NCBI GenBank assembly: GCA_030147905.1
Contig: JASBUM010000436.1
Location: 1 to 5,977 of the forward strand
Length of the DNA stretch: 5,977 bases
Direction of reading: 5' to 3'
Source of the DNA: Acidimangrovimonas sp.
Lineage (GTDB): Bacteria > Pseudomonadota > Alphaproteobacteria > Rhodobacterales > Rhodobacteraceae
Shown: positions 4,230-5,977 of the stretch, in pieces
Position numbering within the stretch: the first letter of the stretch is position 1
Layout: each line of letters begins with the position of its first letter
Position numbers and translations under genes: made by a program
Notes under the pieces: generated by a model
Seen by the model: only the letters and a program-made list of their open reading frames with translations
The model's database searches: none
What the model was told of the DNA's origin: nothing

Positions 4230-5977
4230 ATGGGCAGCCAGGACATCCAGCTTTCGGACCGCTTCGACCTGACCAGATCGCCTGTGTTGCTCAACGGCAC
4301 CCAGGCGTTGGTAAGGTTGATGCTGATGCAGAAGGCGCGCGACCGTGCCGCGGGGCTGAACACCGCGGGCTATGTCACCGGCTATCGCGGCAGCCCCCTG
4401 GGCGCGGTCGATCTGCAGATGGCGCGTGCCGCCAAGGAGCTGGGCGCCGCTGACGTCACCTTTCAGCCGGGGTTGAACGAAGACCTTGCCGCCACCGCGA
4501 TCTGGGGCAGCCAGCAGGCCGAACTGCGGGGCGAGGGCCGGTTCGACGGCGTCTTCGCGCTGTGGTACGGCAAGGGGCCGGGAGTGGACCGTTCGGGCGA
4601 CGTGATGCGCCATGCCAACATGGCCGGCACCGCGCCCCATGGCGGCGTGCTGATGGCGATGGGCGACGACCATACGGGCGAATCCTCGACCACGCTGCAC
4701 CAATCCGACTGGGCCATGGTCGACGCCTATATGCCGATCGTCTCGCCGGCCGGGGTGCAGGAGATTCTCGATCTGGGGATCTACGGCTGGGCGCTGAGCC
4801 GCTTTGCCGGGGTCTGGGTCGGCCTGAAGACCATGAAGGACACGATCGAGGCCACCGCGGTGGTCGACGGCGATCCGAACCGGATGACCTTCGTCACACC
4901 CGAATTCAAGATGCCGCAGGGCGGGCTCAACATCCGCATGGTCGACACGCCGGTGCAGCAAGAGGCGCGGATGATCGATTACAAGCGCTTCGCGGCCGAG
5001 GCCTTCGCGCGCGCCAACCGCATCGACCGCCGGGTCTGGGGCGAGGCGGGCGCCAAGATCGGTTTCGTCGCCGCCGGGAAGAACTGGCTCGATCTCACCC
5101 ATGCGCTGTCGCTTCTGGGGATCGACGCGGCCGAGGCCGAGCGGCTCGGGCTGAGCACCTACAAGGTCGCCCAGACATGGCCGCTTGACATGGTAAGTTT
5201 CCACGAATGGGCCGAAGGGCTCGATCTGATCGTGGTGGTCGAGGAAAAGCGAAAGCTGATCGAGGTGCAGGTCAAGGAGGCGATCTTCGACGACCGCCGC
5301 GGCCGCCGCGTCTACGGCTGGCACAAGGGCGACAGTTGGGAAAACGGCCGGCGCGAGGAATTGTTCCCGACCCGCTTCGCGCTCGATCCGATCATGATCG
5401 CCGAGAAGCTCGGCGCGATCCTGATCGAAGAGGGGCGCGGCACCGACCGGCTGCGCGCGGCGATCGACAAGCTCGACCAGGCGCGCAAGGCCGACAACGC
5501 CCAGGATCTGGCCGCGCGGCTGCCCTATTTCTGCTCGGGCTGCCCGCATAATTCCTCGACCAAGGTGCCCGAGGGCAGCCGCGCCTATGCCGGCATCGGC
5601 TGCCATTACATGGTGCAATGGATGGACCGCTCGACCATGGGCTTCACCCAGATGGGCGGCGAGGGCGCGAACTGGGTTGGTGAGGCGCCGTTTTCCAAGC
5701 GCGAGCATGTGTTCCAGAACCTCGGCGACGGCACCTATAACCATTCGGGCGTCTTGGCGATCCGCGCCGCGATCGCCGCGGGCACCAACATCACCTACAA
5801 GATCCTGTTCAACGACGCCGTCGCGATGACCGGCGGGCAGAGAAACGAGGGCGGGTTGACCGCCGATCAGATCGCCCGCGAGATCCAGGCCATGGGTGTG
5901 CGTCATATCGCCGTGGTCTATGACGAGAAGGAAGAGATCGACCCCGCCCGCTTTCCCAAGGGTATCGAGATGCACGA
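4230..5977 (+). CDS. Fused indolepyruvate (arylpyruvate):ferredoxin oxidoreductase, N-terminal half
   Basis: Thiamine-diphosphate enzyme that oxidatively decarboxylates indolepyruvate or phenylpyruvate to the aryl-acetyl-CoA, reducing ferredoxin, in aromatic amino-acid breakdown. 582 codons are visible of a single-chain family (IorA and IorB fused) of about 1,150 residues. The pyrimidine-binding domain has GYRGSPLG (51-58, replacing GYPGTP of two-subunit forms) and NED with Glu84 as the likely cofactor-activating glutamate. CSGCPH (435-440) matches the CPGCPH stretch of IorA. The ThDP/metal motif is intact: GDG at 499-501, then 26 residues to Asn528, followed by AMTGGQ. The C-terminal gamma-type domain is beyond the edge, so fusion is inferred from similarity. 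The ATG at 4230 has GGGAGG (4218-4223) six bases upstream. Divergent from the LysR gene. In Phaeobacter a homologous enzyme (Ior1) feeds phenylacetyl-CoA to catabolism and tropodithietate synthesis. Confidence 0.93.
   Translation, partial: MGSQDIQLSDRFDLTRSPVLLNGTQALVRLMLMQKARDRAAGLNTAGYVTGYRGSPLGAVDLQMARAAKELGAADVTFQPGLNEDLAATAIWGSQQAELRGEGRFDGVFALWYGKGPGVDRSGDVMRHANMAGTAPHGGVLMAMGDDHTGESSTTLHQSDWAMVDAYMPIVSPAGVQEILDLGIYGWALSRFAGVWVGLKTMKDTIEATAVVDGDPNRMTFVTPEFKMPQGGLNIRMVDTPVQQEARMIDYKRFAAEAFARANRIDRRVWGEAGAKIGFVAAGKNWLDLTHALSLLGIDAAEAERLGLSTYKVAQTWPLDMVSFHEWAEGLDLIVVVEEKRKLIEVQVKEAIFDDRRGRRVYGWHKGDSWENGRREELFPTRFALDPIMIAEKLGAILIEEGRGTDRLRAAIDKLDQARKADNAQDLAARLPYFCSGCPHNSSTKVPEGSRAYAGIGCHYMVQWMDRSTMGFTQMGGEGANWVGEAPFSKREHVFQNLGDGTYNHSGVLAIRAAIAAGTNITYKILFNDAVAMTGGQRNEGGLTADQIAREIQAMGVRHIAVVYDEKEEIDPARFPKGIEMH

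Noticed and set aside
4176..5975. Long minus-strand open frame (about 599 codons) opposite the oxidoreductase
   Set aside because: Antisense to a gene with intact ThDP motifs; its composition is typical of a reverse-complement shadow.

Overview
This window looks like ordinary chromosome from a GC-rich alphaproteobacterium, most likely of the Rhodobacteraceae (Paracoccus/Rhodobacter-like). I infer this from the strong G/C bias at third codon positions, the Bacillus-type small PurL, the single-chain fused indolepyruvate oxidoreductase and the style of the LysR regulator. I see no tRNA, rRNA, CRISPR array, insertion sequence or phage gene.

Layout. (1) Minus strand, 1-1476: the N-terminal 492 codons of purL (FGAM synthase subunit, purine synthesis); the gene runs off the left edge. 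(2) Minus strand, 1608-2237: a secreted glycine-rich protein of unknown function with a C-terminal segment resembling a PRC barrel. It has a very good sigma70-type promoter at 2276-2304. (3) 2305-3171: about 870 bp with no convincing protein gene. It holds a four-copy 16-bp tandem repeat, a second degenerate G/C-rich repeat, several inverted repeats, and a strong minus-strand intrinsic terminator (2675-2702). The terminator does not belong to any visible protein gene. Just upstream of it lie a structured hairpin, an unpaired anti-Shine-Dalgarno-like ACCTCCC and a heat-shock-type promoter-like sequence, which together look like a trans-acting small RNA of about 80 nt. (4) Minus strand, 3172-4071: a complete LysR-family regulator with a stem-loop right after its stop. 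(5) 4072-4229: a divergent control region with two inverted repeats, one of them a perfect TAGGTCA-N7-TGACCTA over the predicted -10 of the next gene. (6) Plus strand, 4230-5977: the first 582 codons of a fused indolepyruvate/arylpyruvate:ferredoxin oxidoreductase, cut by the right edge.

How they fit together. PurL belongs to de novo purine synthesis and has no visible link to the rest. The LysR gene and the oxidoreductase are divergent across 158 bp, the usual arrangement for a LysR regulator and its target, so the regulator probably controls breakdown of aromatic amino-acid-derived 2-oxoacids towards aryl-acetyl-CoA. The most novel element is the small-RNA candidate at about 2675-2757 (minus). 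It was predicted by eye and needs expression data.
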